45,049 nt of DNA from Qipengyuania sp. (GCA_019745075.1 JAIETR010000017.1:1-45049), one strand, 5' to 3'. Counted from the stretch's first letter, positions 26,242 to 35,614 are shown. The notes: a model not told the origin generated them from the letters alone. Numbers and translations are program-made.

Positions 26242-27517
26242 CACCCGGCTGCACGCCGATCCCTCGCGCGTCGTCCTGCGGCCGTTCCATCTGGGCTGGC
26301 AGGCGCGCGGCGCGGGAAGCGAGCGCGCGCTCCAACTGGTCGAGGATGTCGTCATGCTCGGGGCGCAAGCGGCGGCGGAGGAATATTCGCGGGTGCGCCA
26401 CGATTTCGCCGAGCGCCACTGGCAGACCGAAGCCATGTTCCGCGAGCGCTTCGAGGAGGTGGCCGAGGATCTCGAGCTCGATCCCGACACCTTCGACGAC
26501 ATCCGCAAGCTGCTGATCGGCGCGTATTTCTGCCACGAATATACCTATTCGGCGGCCGCGCTGATGAATCCCTCGATCGTGCCGCACCCCGACCAGTCGG
26601 GCCTGCACGACGGGGCCTGCCGCTTCGTGATGTCCTTGCGCGCGGTGGGCGAGGGCCACATCAGCTCGATCGCGTTTCGCGAGGGCATCGCGCATGGCGA
26701 CGGCGGGTTCGACCTGTGGCCGCAGGCCGCCTTCGCCACCTCGGTCGAACTCGACGACGCCAGCATGCACGATGCCGACGATGCGGTGACCGTTCACTGC
26801 CACCCCGATTCCACCCTCAGCAACACGGTGATCTTTCCGATCACCGAGCAGCAGGCGGGCGGGCTGGAGGATCTGCGGCTGGTGCGCTTCGAGCACGGGC
26901 CGCAGGATTACGAGTGGATCGGCACCTACACCGCCTACTCCGGCAAATCGATCCGCTCCGAGCTATTGCGCACGCGCGACTTCCGCAGCTTTCAGCTCGA
27001 GCCGATTCACGGGCAGGCGGGGCGCAACAAGGGCATGGCGCTATTTCCCGAGAGGATCGCCGGGCGCTATGCGATGGTCGGGCGGCAGGACGGCAAGAAC
27101 CTCTATTACCTCGCCAGCGACCGGCTCGATTGCTGGGACGACGAGGGCAGCCTGCTGATGGCGCCCGAATACCCCTGGGAGTTCATCCAGATCGGCAATT
27201 GCGGCAGCCCGATCCGCACCGACGCCGGCTGGCTGCTGTTCACCCACGGGGTGGGCGCGATGCGCAAATACGCGCTCGGCTGCGCGCTGCTCGATCTCGA
27301 CGACCCGTCGAAGCTGATCGGCCGCGTGCGCGAGCCGGTGCTGACCGCGGTCGATGCCGACCGGGCGGGCTATGTCCCCAATGTGATCTACACCTGCGGC
27401 GCGCTGCGGGTGGGTGGGCTCCGGGATGGCCGCCTGCTGGTTCCCTATGGCATCTCCGACAGCGCGGTGGGCTTCGCCACCGTGACGATCAAGGACCTGC
27501 TCGATCTGATGGTGTGA
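26195..27517 (+). CDS. GH130 family glycoside phosphorylase/hydrolase
   Basis: A 440-residue protein resembling GH130 enzymes, which phosphorolyse or hydrolyse beta-mannosides. Recognisable features are VVLRPFHLGWQ near the N-terminus, LEDLRLVRFE at the start of the five-bladed propeller, YSGKSIRSELLRTRDFRSF, GQAGRNKGMALFPERI, and the C-terminal YVPNVIYTCGALR with LLVPYGISDSAVGFATV. The start is a GTG preceded by CGGGAG and lies inside the end of the glycosyltransferase gene. The long N-terminal extension (about 170 residues, helical) is typical of the subgroup paired with GT4 genes. A role in making or recycling a beta-1,2-mannose polymer is an inference. Confidence 0.88.
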   Translation: MNGSEPNRPTPFHIFDTRLHADPSRVVLRPFHLGWQARGAGSERALQLVEDVVMLGAQAAAEEYSRVRHDFAERHWQTEAMFRERFEEVAEDLELDPDTFDDIRKLLIGAYFCHEYTYSAAALMNPSIVPHPDQSGLHDGACRFVMSLRAVGEGHISSIAFREGIAHGDGGFDLWPQAAFATSVELDDASMHDADDAVTVHCHPDSTLSNTVIFPITEQQAGGLEDLRLVRFEHGPQDYEWIGTYTAYSGKSIRSELLRTRDFRSFQLEPIHGQAGRNKGMALFPERIAGRYAMVGRQDGKNLYYLASDRLDCWDDEGSLLMAPEYPWEFIQIGNCGSPIRTDAGWLLFTHGVGAMRKYALGCALLDLDDPSKLIGRVREPVLTAVDADRAGYVPNVIYTCGALRVGGLRDGRLLVPYGISDSAVGFATVTIKDLLDLMV

Positions 27518-27555
27518 GGCTTTACGCGCTCCGCCCGCGCGCCTAGACCGGGGTC

Positions 27556-29679
<2,124 letters not shown>

Positions 29680-29680
29680 T

Positions 29681-29727
29681 ATGTAAGGCAACGCTTGACA
29701 CCCTTGCTATCAGCCACTAGATTACAT
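29681..29727 (+). promoter_or_regulatory. higBA promoter with flanking inverted half-sites
   Basis: TTGACA (29695-29700), a 17-bp spacer and TAGATT (29718-29723) form a near-consensus promoter 6 bp before the higB start. ATGTAA (29681-29686) and TTACAT (29722-29727) are inverted and bracket it, a possible operator for HigA autorepression. The -10 overlaps the right half-site. Thus the pair has its own promoter independent of thiC. Confidence 0.65.
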
Positions 29728-29729
29728 CC

Positions 29730-30008
29730 ATGATCCGCTCGTATCGCAGCAAAGCCCTGCGCCGGTTCGTGGAGCAGGGCGATGCCTCGAAACTGAGCGT
29801 GCCCAATATCGCGCGGCTGGAACGTATCCTGACGCGCCTGGATGGCGCGACGCAGCCCGAGCAGATGAATGCCCCAGGCTTGCGGTTTCACGGGTTGAAG
29901 GGGCGCGGCAAGGGCCGCTTTGCCGTCGATGCATCGGGCAACTGGCGGATCACCTTTGCGTGGGACGGCGAGGATGCCGTCGATGTCGACTTGGAGGATT
30001 ATCACTGA
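29730..30008 (+). CDS. higB: HigB-like toxin (RelE/ParE superfamily mRNA interferase)
   Basis: A 92-residue toxin that in this family cleaves mRNA on the ribosome. The sequence begins MIRSYRSKALRRFVEQGDASKL, typical of the plasmid maintenance system killer (HigB) family, and contains GLRFHGLKGRGKGRFAVDASGNWRITFAW, the conserved basic strand-loop with the catalytic-region arginine. It ends VDVDLEDYH as many relatives do. The toxin comes before the antitoxin, as is usual for hig loci. Its TGA overlaps the ATG of the antitoxin (ATGA-like overlap), coupling translation. The gene lies between two copies of the thiC 3' end. Confidence 0.95.
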   Translation: MIRSYRSKALRRFVEQGDASKLSVPNIARLERILTRLDGATQPEQMNAPGLRFHGLKGRGKGRFAVDASGNWRITFAWDGEDAVDVDLEDYH

Positions 30009-30316
30009 TGGCGAAGACGCGCCCTTGGGCCATCCGCCCCATCCACCCCGGCGAAATCCTCCGTGAGGATGTTCTGCCCGCGCTCGGCCGCCCGAAGACC
30101 GAGATCGCCCGCCTGCTCGGAATCTCGCGCCAGACGCTCTACGACATTCTCAACGAGAAGCAGCCGGTCACCGCGACGATGGCGCTGCGGATCGGCAAGC
30201 TGTGCGGCGACGGCCCGGACATTTGGCTCAACCTGCAGAAGCGCTACGACCTTCGGATCGCCGCGCGCGAATTGGGCGATGCGCTGGATGCGATTCCACG
30301 GCTGGATGCGGCTTGA
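30008..30316 (+). CDS. higA: HigA-type antitoxin (XRE-family HTH)
   Basis: A 102-residue antitoxin and repressor. The N-terminus RPIHPGEILREDVLPALGRPKTEIARLL is the HigA signature; the helix-turn-helix is about residues 29-48 (IARLLGISRQTLYDILNEKQ). The C-terminal helix (GPDIWLNLQKRYDLRIAAREL) binds the toxin. The start overlaps the higB stop. It ends 9 bp before the truncated thiC fragment. Longer in-frame starts within higB exist but are less likely. The gene probably represses its own promoter through the inverted ATGTAA/TTACAT sites upstream. Confidence 0.95.
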   Translation: MAKTRPWAIRPIHPGEILREDVLPALGRPKTEIARLLGISRQTLYDILNEKQPVTATMALRIGKLCGDGPDIWLNLQKRYDLRIAARELGDALDAIPRLDAA

Positions 30317-30674
<358 letters not shown>

Positions 30675-30676
30675 GT

Positions 30677-31108
30677 TCACTGTGAGTGCTTATCGGCGAA
30701 CCTCCCAGGCATTGGCGCATCTTTCGGCCAGTAACCCAATTGACCGACGTGCCTAAATTGCTCCGACCTCCAGATATTGGTGCCGAGCACTTTTGATTTA
30801 TCCTTACCGTCGACGACGTAGCCTTCGCCCTCCAGCTCTCGGAGCAACTCGCTCCGCGTCAGGGGGCGACCCGCAGTCAGGATCAATCGCCGAGCCGCAG
30901 CCATCATCTCGCTGACGTAGGCGGAACGGGCCCTGCTAGATCGCCCCCCTTTCCACAAATCGAGCTGGTCGGCCGGCTCTTCGCGCTCGAGCATCGCAAG
31001 TGAGCGGTATGTCTCAATCAATCTTTCGAGTGCCTCGGACTCCAAACGCAATTCGTCTCGTCTTTTGAGTAGGTTGGCTAAAAGCTCTCGTGTCGAGTCG
31101 CGAGCCAT
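30677..31108 (-). CDS. Hypothetical winged-helix (HARE-HTH-like) protein with coiled coil
   Basis: A 143-residue protein without a firm name. Residues 1-45 are charged and helical (ELLANLLKRRDELRLESEALERLIETYRSL), probably a coiled coil. Residues 75-135 (VSEMMAAARRLILTAGRPLTRSELLRELEGEGYVVDG, then VLGTNIWRS) look like a HARE-HTH/winged-helix fold, a domain linked to DNA-binding and to restriction or chromatin proteins. The ATG at 31108 has an excellent GGAGGATCG ribosome site; upstream in-frame starts are less likely. It is convergent with the thiC fragment and divergent from the E2-like gene. Codon GC is lower than in flanking housekeeping genes, consistent with transfer. Confidence 0.75.
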   Translation of the reverse strand: MARDSTRELLANLLKRRDELRLESEALERLIETYRSLAMLEREEPADQLDLWKGGRSSRARSAYVSEMMAAARRLILTAGRPLTRSELLRELEGEGYVVDGKDKSKVLGTNIWRSEQFRHVGQLGYWPKDAPMPGRFADKHSQ

Positions 31109-31133
31109 TCGATCCTCCGAGTCGTTTGCGGGC

Positions 31134-31155
31134 TGCAAATAACACACATTTTGCA
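31134..31155. promoter_or_regulatory. Palindrome upstream of the winged-helix gene
   Basis: TGCAAA (31134-31139) and TTTGCA (31150-31155) are perfect 6-bp half-sites around an AT-rich centre, 26 bp before the ATG at 31108. The spacing fits a binding site for a dimeric regulator, perhaps the adjacent winged-helix protein itself. Confidence 0.4.
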
Positions 31156-31270
31156 CCCCGAGAAGCCGCTCCGGGGTTGACCCCCGATTAAGAGTGCGTA
31201 TGCAGGACTCGCGAAGCCTGGCCCGCGAGTCGCGGGTGGGGTGGAGCAAATTGCTTGTGGTGAAAAGAAA

Positions 31271-31295
31271 GGGGCCACCCTTTCGGATGGCCCCA
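31271..31295. terminator. GC-rich hairpin in the intergenic region
   Basis: GGGGCCACCC, CTTT loop, GGATGGCCCC form a strong stem in the 293-bp gap between the divergent genes. There is no T-run after it on the plus strand, so it may be an attenuator or simply part of the leader of the E2-like gene. A second palindrome, GACTCGCG/CGCGAGTC, lies at 31206-31231. Confidence 0.4.
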
Positions 31296-31564
31296 AGCAA
31301 GCTGGACGTTCGCACGGCCGAGGCTCACTCTGCAACTCTCGACTCGCAGTTGCGGACGCTCCAGTCAACCTGAGATCTCCGGGTTTCGGGCGCAAGGAGT
31401 TGTGGCTGAATTGTTGGTTGGTTGTGGAAGCATGGACCTCTCCCCAAAGCTTTTGAACCGCTTGGCCTCATTGGGTCAGGCGCTCGACAATCGACAGCAG
31501 CTCCAAGTGTTCGATGGAGGTCTCGTTGGCTTCGACTGCGAAACCGAAAGCGAGGTGATTGCAA

Positions 31565-31738
31565 ATGTCGCACAAGGAGAAGCACGACGATCCCCAATCC
31601 GATCGGGGGCGGGACAACGAGCAGCGTCCGACACATGGAGGCGGACGGCCCGTCAAGGGCACAACTTCGGCTCCGAAGCCCACGAAAGGGCTTTCGGAAC
31701 TGAACTTCGAATTCTGGCACGCCATTACGGAACGCTAG
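31565..31738 (+). CDS. Small hypothetical protein (57 aa) overlapping the E2-like gene
   Basis: An ATG-initiated frame of 57 codons, with a GAGGTG ribosome site 7 bp upstream. The product starts MSHKEKHDDPQSDRGRDNEQ and ends with LSELNFEFWHAITER; it is highly charged with a Pro/Gly/Lys-rich centre, then a short hydrophobic tail. Third-codon positions are mostly G or C in this frame, but not in the frame of the following gene over the same bases, so this is the better coding choice here. It ends 25 bp inside the presumed start of the E2-like frame. No homolog is recognised; a partner or substrate of the E2-like protein is only a guess. Confidence 0.55.
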   Translation: MSHKEKHDDPQSDRGRDNEQRPTHGGGRPVKGTTSAPKPTKGLSELNFEFWHAITER

Positions 31739-32337
31739 CGTTTGAAGACCAACACGGTCTGTGGGCCGTCGTGTCGAGCAATCCGCTCGGGCCCGGCGGC
31801 CCACAGATCAATTTTCTGACAGGTGTCATCGCTGATCGGCGGGTCACTCCCCGAGCGTGGGCATTTGAGCGGATCGGCGTTCGCGCAAAAACCATGGCAC
31901 TTAAGCACACAAATTTCCCCGATGCGTCGGTCTGCGCGTTTGTGCCTGAGGATCGGGCCTGGTCGCCTGGTGAGGGGTTGGTCGCCTATGCCGACCATCT
32001 TACGATTTGGGCGGTGAAGCAATTGTACCGGGAGCACATCGGCTCGTGGCCAGGACCACAGTTCGGCTTCGGCGCATTGTATCGCAAACTCGAGTTTCAA
32101 CCACAAGAATGGTGTGGCTGCCTTTCGGATAAACGGTACGCAGACTGCCATCAAGCGAGCGATCTTCTGGCAAGTGACCCGCCGGCACACACTGAGTTCC
32201 GCGCAGCGTTTGGTTGCGATTATTCAGACCGAAAAACTCCAGGGCCGGTCCTTGAAGCGGCTCGAACTCGTTGGAAGCGCATGCCAACCTTACACCAGGT
32301 CTTTTCGCTAAGACCTGCAAAGATTGAATTCCCATAG
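31711..32337 (+). CDS. Putative E2-like (UBC-fold) protein with C-terminal SEC-C zinc motif
   Basis: The conserved part starts near 31720 (HYGTLAFEDQHGLWAVV) and contains PLGPGGPQINFL, TNFPDASVCAFVPEDRAW and then GLVAYADHLTIWAVKQLY. The cysteine in SVCAF (codon 31933-31935), followed by an Asp/Trp loop, resembles the active-site region of prokaryotic E2-like proteins. At 32110-32151 EWCGC, eight residues and a CH pair form a SEC-C-type zinc motif. The start is uncertain: the frame is open back to a GTG at 31402 (AAGGAG just before it), but that part has poor codon use and overlaps the 57-codon frame. An ATT at 31711 or GTG at 31771 is possible. No E1 or JAB partner is present. Assignment to the E2 superfamily is tentative. 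Confidence 0.6.
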   Translation: MLARHYGTLAFEDQHGLWAVVSSNPLGPGGPQINFLTGVIADRRVTPRAWAFERIGVRAKTMALKHTNFPDASVCAFVPEDRAWSPGEGLVAYADHLTIWAVKQLYREHIGSWPGPQFGFGALYRKLEFQPQEWCGCLSDKRYADCHQASDLLASDPPAHTEFRAAFGCDYSDRKTPGPVLEAARTRWKRMPTLHQVFSLRPAKIEFP

Positions 32338-32351
32338 GGAGGCTAGCGCCA

Positions 32352-32723
32352 ATGCCCCACACCCCCCCGCATCGTGCACTGCCTCACCCCCAACGATCCG
32401 CATGCCTTCGACGGCATCCCGGTCCACACCGCAGCGGCCAGCTCGACCGCGTCTGCCCGCTCTGTCACGGGCCCAGGAACGTTTAGGGGCAGTGGAACGC
32501 GGAGTTCGACCTGACCAGCGGTCCAAGCGGATTTGTTTGGCGCGCTACCGCTGCGCTGCTTTGAGCGCAAGATTTCTTCGACAAACGCGACGGGCGGGGC
32601 TGGCCCCCGGATCAAGCCGGGGTGACCGGCGACGACCACGCGCCCTCGCACGCCATCGGCCAGTCCCCTGACGGCAGCCCGCGCTGGTTCACCCGGCTCG
32701 ACCCGTCCGGTGACCGCGAATGA
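32352..32723 (+). pseudogene. Frame-broken zinc-ribbon protein gene
   Basis: Pieces of one coherent protein are spread over different frames: IVHCLTPNDPHAFDGIPVHT near the start, RVCPLCHG (a CxxC knuckle) in a second frame, GQWNAEFDLTSG after a stop, and GDDHAPSHAIGQSPDGSPRW through RLDPSGDRE and a TGA at 32721-32723. The pieces are in the right order, so a gene of roughly 120 codons has been inactivated by at least two frameshifts. I recognise the family only as a conserved small zinc-ribbon hypothetical of sphingomonads; function unknown. Confidence 0.65.
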
Positions 32724-32799
32724 TTTTTGCCTCGGCAAGTCCAACGCGGGCGCAGAAAAGTCTTTCCTACAGCGCGCCTGCCATGGTCCACATTGCTGG

Positions 32800-33777
32800 A
32801 TGGACCATTCGAAACCCGCATCCGAACCGGCGTCCGCCGCCGCCCTGACCGCTCCCGCCCCGGCCCCCGCTCCGCTACCCGAGCCCGAGTTCGGCTTCGC
32901 GCCGCCCGAGCATTACGACCCCGCCGAATATCGCTGGGTTCCGGTCCGCCGCCGACCGCGGCATGACGGGTGGACCGAGGAAAAGCAGCGCCGCTTCATC
33001 GAGGTGCTGGCCGATACCGGGCTCGTCGGCCTCGCCGCCCGGGAGGTGGGGATGAACCGGGCGAGCGCCTATCGCCTGCGCCGCGCGCCCTATGCCGCCG
33101 CCTTCGCCCACGCCTGGGACGTGGCGCGCGAGCGGGCGGGCACGCTGATCGAGGACATCGCCTTCGAACGCGCGATCGAGGGCGTCGAGGAGGACAAGTA
33201 CAACGCCAGCGGCGAGCTGGCGGACAGCAAGCGGGTCTACAACGACCGGCTGCTCACCTTCCTGCTCAGCCATCTCAAGCCCGAACGCTACAGCCGCGAG
33301 GCGCGCCAGGCGCGCGCGGCGTGGCATTTCGGACCGGCGCAAACGCAGGGCGAGCGCGAGCCTCGGGCGCTCGCGCACAAGCGCGGCCGGGCCGCGGCGG
33401 AACCCGCCGTTCCCCACGAACTGCCCCCGCCCGGCGCGCCGGACGTCGCCCTCGACGATGCCCTGCGCGCTCTCGAACCGGTCCTGCCCGCGCCGGCGGA
33501 GGAGCTGCTCGGTTCCGAGCAACTGGCGCACGAGCTTCTCTGCGCGGAGGTCGGCGATGGCAAGCTGCCCCATTTCCACCGCGAACAGCGCGCCCCGAAA
33601 TCGCCCGAGCGGCTGCGCGCGGAGGACATCGCCGCGCGGATCGAACGGGGCCGGCTCGCCGACGAGAAGATGGGCCGCCGCGAGACGCTGAGCGAGGCGG
33701 AATTCGCGGACCTGTGCGTCTATTACGATCCCTCGCAGGCGAAGAGGAAGCGCCGCAAGCCGCGGGACGCGGCGTGA
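32800..33777 (+). CDS. Hypothetical helix-turn-helix protein
   Basis: A 325-residue protein with a proline/alanine-rich N-terminus (to about 30), then GWTEEKQRRFIEVLADTGLVGLAAREVGMNRASAYRLRRAP (residues about 60-100), a clear helix-turn-helix resembling phage terminase small-subunit or resolvase-like HTHs. The remainder is alanine/charge-rich, helical and ends in a basic tail (KRKRRKPRD). It is not recognised beyond being common in sphingomonads. The ATG at 32800 follows the pseudogene by 76 bp; a GTG at 32710 in the same frame lies inside that pseudogene and is rejected. No ribosome site is obvious. Confidence 0.72.
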   Translation: MDHSKPASEPASAAALTAPAPAPAPLPEPEFGFAPPEHYDPAEYRWVPVRRRPRHDGWTEEKQRRFIEVLADTGLVGLAAREVGMNRASAYRLRRAPYAAAFAHAWDVARERAGTLIEDIAFERAIEGVEEDKYNASGELADSKRVYNDRLLTFLLSHLKPERYSREARQARAAWHFGPAQTQGEREPRALAHKRGRAAAEPAVPHELPPPGAPDVALDDALRALEPVLPAPAEELLGSEQLAHELLCAEVGDGKLPHFHREQRAPKSPERLRAEDIAARIERGRLADEKMGRRETLSEAEFADLCVYYDPSQAKRKRRKPRDAA

Positions 33778-33907
33778 TGGAGGTGTCGCTTTCGTGTCGC
33801 CTTCGGGGCCTGCCTCGGCGGGCGCGCCCCGCCCCCGGCCCGTGCCGGCGCCCCCCACGCCGCCCGGTCAGCCACGGCCACCCCATGCCGCGGTCCGCCC
33901 CGGCGGC

Positions 33908-33942
33908 GATTAGGCAATCCGGCCAGGCCGTGCTACATTCCC
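33908..33942 (+). promoter_or_regulatory. Promoter-like element P1 (shared with P2)
   Basis: CGATTAGGCAATCCGGCCAG followed by GCCGTGCTACATTCC matches P2 at about 27 of 35 positions. The TGCTACATT part could be an extended -10. It lies 118 bp before the gene at 34060. Confidence 0.4.
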
Positions 33943-34059
33943 TCGGTCAGCGGTCGCAGCCGGCGTTTTCGGGCAGTTCGGCCCGTCCATCCTCGTTTGC
34001 GTCCCTGGCTCATCCCGCGCGGCCGGTCTGGCGCGCGTGGGCACGAAAGGGCACACATC

Positions 34060-34260
34060 ATGCCCATGAACGATCTGCTCGCCCGGCACCAGCTGGCCCG
34101 CCTCAACGCCCAGAACGCCGCCTCGCCCGAGGACCGCGCCACCTTCGCCGGTCTCGAGGCCTATTATGCCGAGCGGATCGAGGCCTGGCGCGAGGCGCTC
34201 GACCTGCCGCGCGCCGGCTGGCCCGCCGCCTCGGACTCGCCCGCCGCCCGCGCCGATTAG
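34060..34260 (+). CDS. Small conserved hypothetical protein (66 aa)
   Basis: A 66-residue soluble protein: MPMNDLLARHQLARLNAQ, then an acidic helix (SPEDRATFAGLEAYYAERIEAWREAL) and a Ser/Ala-rich tail. It is predicted to be two helices; no known domain is recognised. A second ATG lies two codons later. It is preceded by promoter-like element P1, and its stop codon is part of P2, which precedes cspA. The shared element suggests it is expressed together with the cold-shock gene under the same condition. A longer in-frame start at 33997 has no ribosome site and is rejected. Confidence 0.7.
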   Translation: MPMNDLLARHQLARLNAQNAASPEDRATFAGLEAYYAERIEAWREALDLPRAGWPAASDSPAARAD

Positions 34261-34288
34261 GCATTCGGGCAAACCCGTGCTATGCGCC
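34254..34288 (+). promoter_or_regulatory. Promoter-like element P2 upstream of cspA
   Basis: CGATTAGGCATTCGGGCAAA followed by CCCGTGCTATGCGCC resembles P1. It overlaps the end of the small gene at 34060-34260 and leaves a leader of about 170 bp before cspA, a length typical of cold-shock mRNAs. Confidence 0.45.
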
Positions 34289-34458
34289 CCCCGCTGACGT
34301 CGAAATTTGCGACGGACTTCGGCTTTTGACTTGCCGCCGCCGGCCTTCACCGGCCCCGGCGCAACCCAGACGACGACGCCCTTTCATTGGACGATACGAC
34401 GCACGAAACCGCCCCGCATGTCGCGGGACGGCACCATTGTTCTTGAAAGGAACATCCC

Positions 34459-34671
34459 ATGGCCAAAACCGGCACCGTCAAATTCTTCAACGCCGACAAG
34501 GGATACGGCTTCATCCAACCCGAGGACGGCTCGCCCGACAGCTTTGTCCACATCAGCGCCGTGCAGGCTGCCGGCATGGACACGCTGACCAACAACCAGC
34601 GCCTCAACTACGAGGTCGAGATGGGCCGCAACGGCAAGGAAAGCGCGGTCAACCTCTCGCCCGCGAGCTGA
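34459..34671 (+). CDS. cspA: Cold-shock protein
   Basis: A 70-residue single OB-fold protein that binds single-stranded RNA and DNA and melts mRNA structure. Both motifs are exact in place: RNP1 KGYGFI (residues 14-19) and RNP2 SFVHI (30-34). Start: ATG with GAAAGGAAC upstream. The 5' leader (34290-34458) is long and GC-rich, as for cold-inducible csp genes. It is followed by a strong hairpin (34683-34723), so it is probably monocistronic. Whether it is cold-induced or constitutive cannot be told from sequence. Confidence 0.96.
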   Translation: MAKTGTVKFFNADKGYGFIQPEDGSPDSFVHISAVQAAGMDTLTNNQRLNYEVEMGRNGKESAVNLSPAS

Positions 34672-34682
34672 TTGTCCGAACC

Positions 34683-34728
34683 GGCCGCGCGCCGCTTCAC
34701 GCCTCGTGGAGCGGCGCGCGGCCACTTT
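34683..34728 (+). terminator. Strong terminator hairpin after cspA
   Basis: A 13-bp perfect stem GGCCGCGCGCCGC (34683-34695) with GCGGCGCGCGGCC (34711-34723) is extended inward by CAC/GTG; ACTTTGC follows. The T-run is short but the stem is very stable. Confidence 0.75.
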
Positions 34729-34754
34729 GCATCCGCAACCGCCAGGACCCGCGC

Positions 34755-34973
34755 ATGATGAGCCAGAGCTACGAATTCTACGCCGAGCGCGCCCGCGAGG
34801 CGGCCGACGAAGCCGCCGCCGCCACGCTCGACAATGTCCGCGAGCGCAATCTGCGCGCCGAGAAGACCTGGGCCGCGCTGGCCGCGCAGGCGCACCGGGT
34901 GAAGGCCGACCGCATCAAGACCGAGGAAGCCAAGGCCGCATCGCGCGCCGCGGAGGCCGAAGCCGCGGGCTGA
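34755..34973 (+). CDS. Small alanine-rich helical protein (72 aa)
   Basis: A 72-residue protein beginning MMSQSYEFYAERAREAADEA and continuing as one long Ala/Glu/Arg-rich amphipathic helix to EAKAASRAAEAEAAG. It resembles small conserved hypotheticals of sphingomonads; function unknown. Two ATGs (34755 and 34758) are possible starts. There is no clear ribosome site, and the only upstream element is the cspA terminator, so its promoter is unknown. Confidence 0.7.
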   Translation: MMSQSYEFYAERAREAADEAAAATLDNVRERNLRAEKTWAALAAQAHRVKADRIKTEEAKAASRAAEAEAAG

Positions 34974-35008
34974 ACCCTGGGCGTTTGGCATCGGCTCGCA
35001 GCCGCGCC

Positions 35009-35029
35009 AATTAGGGACTGTCCCTAATT
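35009..35029. repeat. Perfect palindrome with TAGGGAC-N-GTCCCTA core
   Basis: AATTAGGGAC, T, GTCCCTAATT: 10-bp arms around a single base, between two convergent small genes. GGCCCTGTTT follows, so it could terminate transcription of the gene at 34755. The core is shared with the palindrome in thiC (28612-28628). Confidence 0.7.
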
Positions 35030-35049
35030 AGGCCCTGTTTCAGCAGGGT

Positions 35050-35424
35050 CTAGGGCCACTCGGCTCGCTCCAGCCCCACCCGCGGGCTGCCTTCGACCGG
35101 CGCCCACCCGCATCGCGCGATGACGTCGTTGCTTTCCCTCGCCTCACGCCCCCGGCCAAGCGACCAGGCGATGTGATAGCGCGAGCCGTCCCAGCGCGCG
35201 CTGGCGCCGGCGAGCGCCACCACCAGCGCTTCCACCCCCGCGCCGTCGTCGGCGCGCCCGATCGCCACGGCGTGCGACGCGTCGGGCACGGCGGGCGCCT
35301 CGTCCGCGCGGCCATGCGTGACATGATCGGCCACGGTCTCGGCGTAGCGTGGGGGGAAGCGCTCGAGCAGCGCGGCGCGATCGGCGGCATCGAGCTTCCA
35401 GCCGAGAATCCGCGCTTGCGCCAT
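35050..35424 (-). CDS. Hypothetical protein (124 aa)
   Basis: A 124-residue protein beginning MAQARILGWKLDAADRAALLERFPPRYAETVADHVTHG and ending CGWAPVEGSPRVGLERAEWP. An FPPRYxxxxADHVTHG segment and a later SRYHIAWSLGRGREARESNDVI recall small 2H-phosphoesterase or RNA-ligase-like proteins, but the HxT motifs are not convincing. It is treated as hypothetical. The ATG at 35424 has AGAGAGAG upstream. It converges with the 72-aa gene across a palindrome. The tRNA-Thr gene is upstream on the same strand. Confidence 0.65.
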   Translation of the reverse strand: MAQARILGWKLDAADRAALLERFPPRYAETVADHVTHGRADEAPAVPDASHAVAIGRADDGAGVEALVVALAGASARWDGSRYHIAWSLGRGREARESNDVIARCGWAPVEGSPRVGLERAEWP

Positions 35425-35539
35425 CGCTCTCTCTCCGCGGCGTTCCGGCCAAGCCGCTCGGTCGCCCTTGTCTCCGCCGACGATCTCTGCCTGGCGCCCC
35501 CGAACACACGCGCTCGCAAGGCAGAACGGCGCGCAAGGA

Positions 35540-35614
35540 TGGTGCTGCTGGAGAGGATCGAACTCTCGGCCTCACCCTTACCAAGGGTGTGCTCTACCAC
35601 TGAGCTACAGCAGC
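35540..35614 (-). tRNA. tRNA-Thr (anticodon GGT)
   Basis: Read on the minus strand: acceptor GCTGCTG pairs with CAGCAGC, then discriminator A and an encoded CCA. The D-arm TAGCTCAGTGGTAGAGC, the anticodon stem-loop CACCCTTGGTAAGGGTG (anticodon GGT) and the T-arm GAGTTCGATCCTC are all present. Length is 75 nt including CCA. No tRNA-linked mobile element is visible next to it. Confidence 0.97.

Noticed and set aside
19439..27247. Large minus-strand frames opposite the MipA, amidohydrolase, DUF885 and glycosyltransferase genes.
   Set aside because: No recognisable domains; composition is that of complementary shadows.
31201..31240. A tRNA-like palindrome near GACTCGCG.
   Set aside because: No anticodon or T-arm can be drawn; only the inverted repeat is real.
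31402..31710. N-terminal extension of the E2-like protein from a GTG with AAGGAG two bases upstream.
   Set aside because: Poor third-position GC in this frame, the ribosome-site spacing is too short, and a better small gene overlaps in another frame. It is left open as a possibility.
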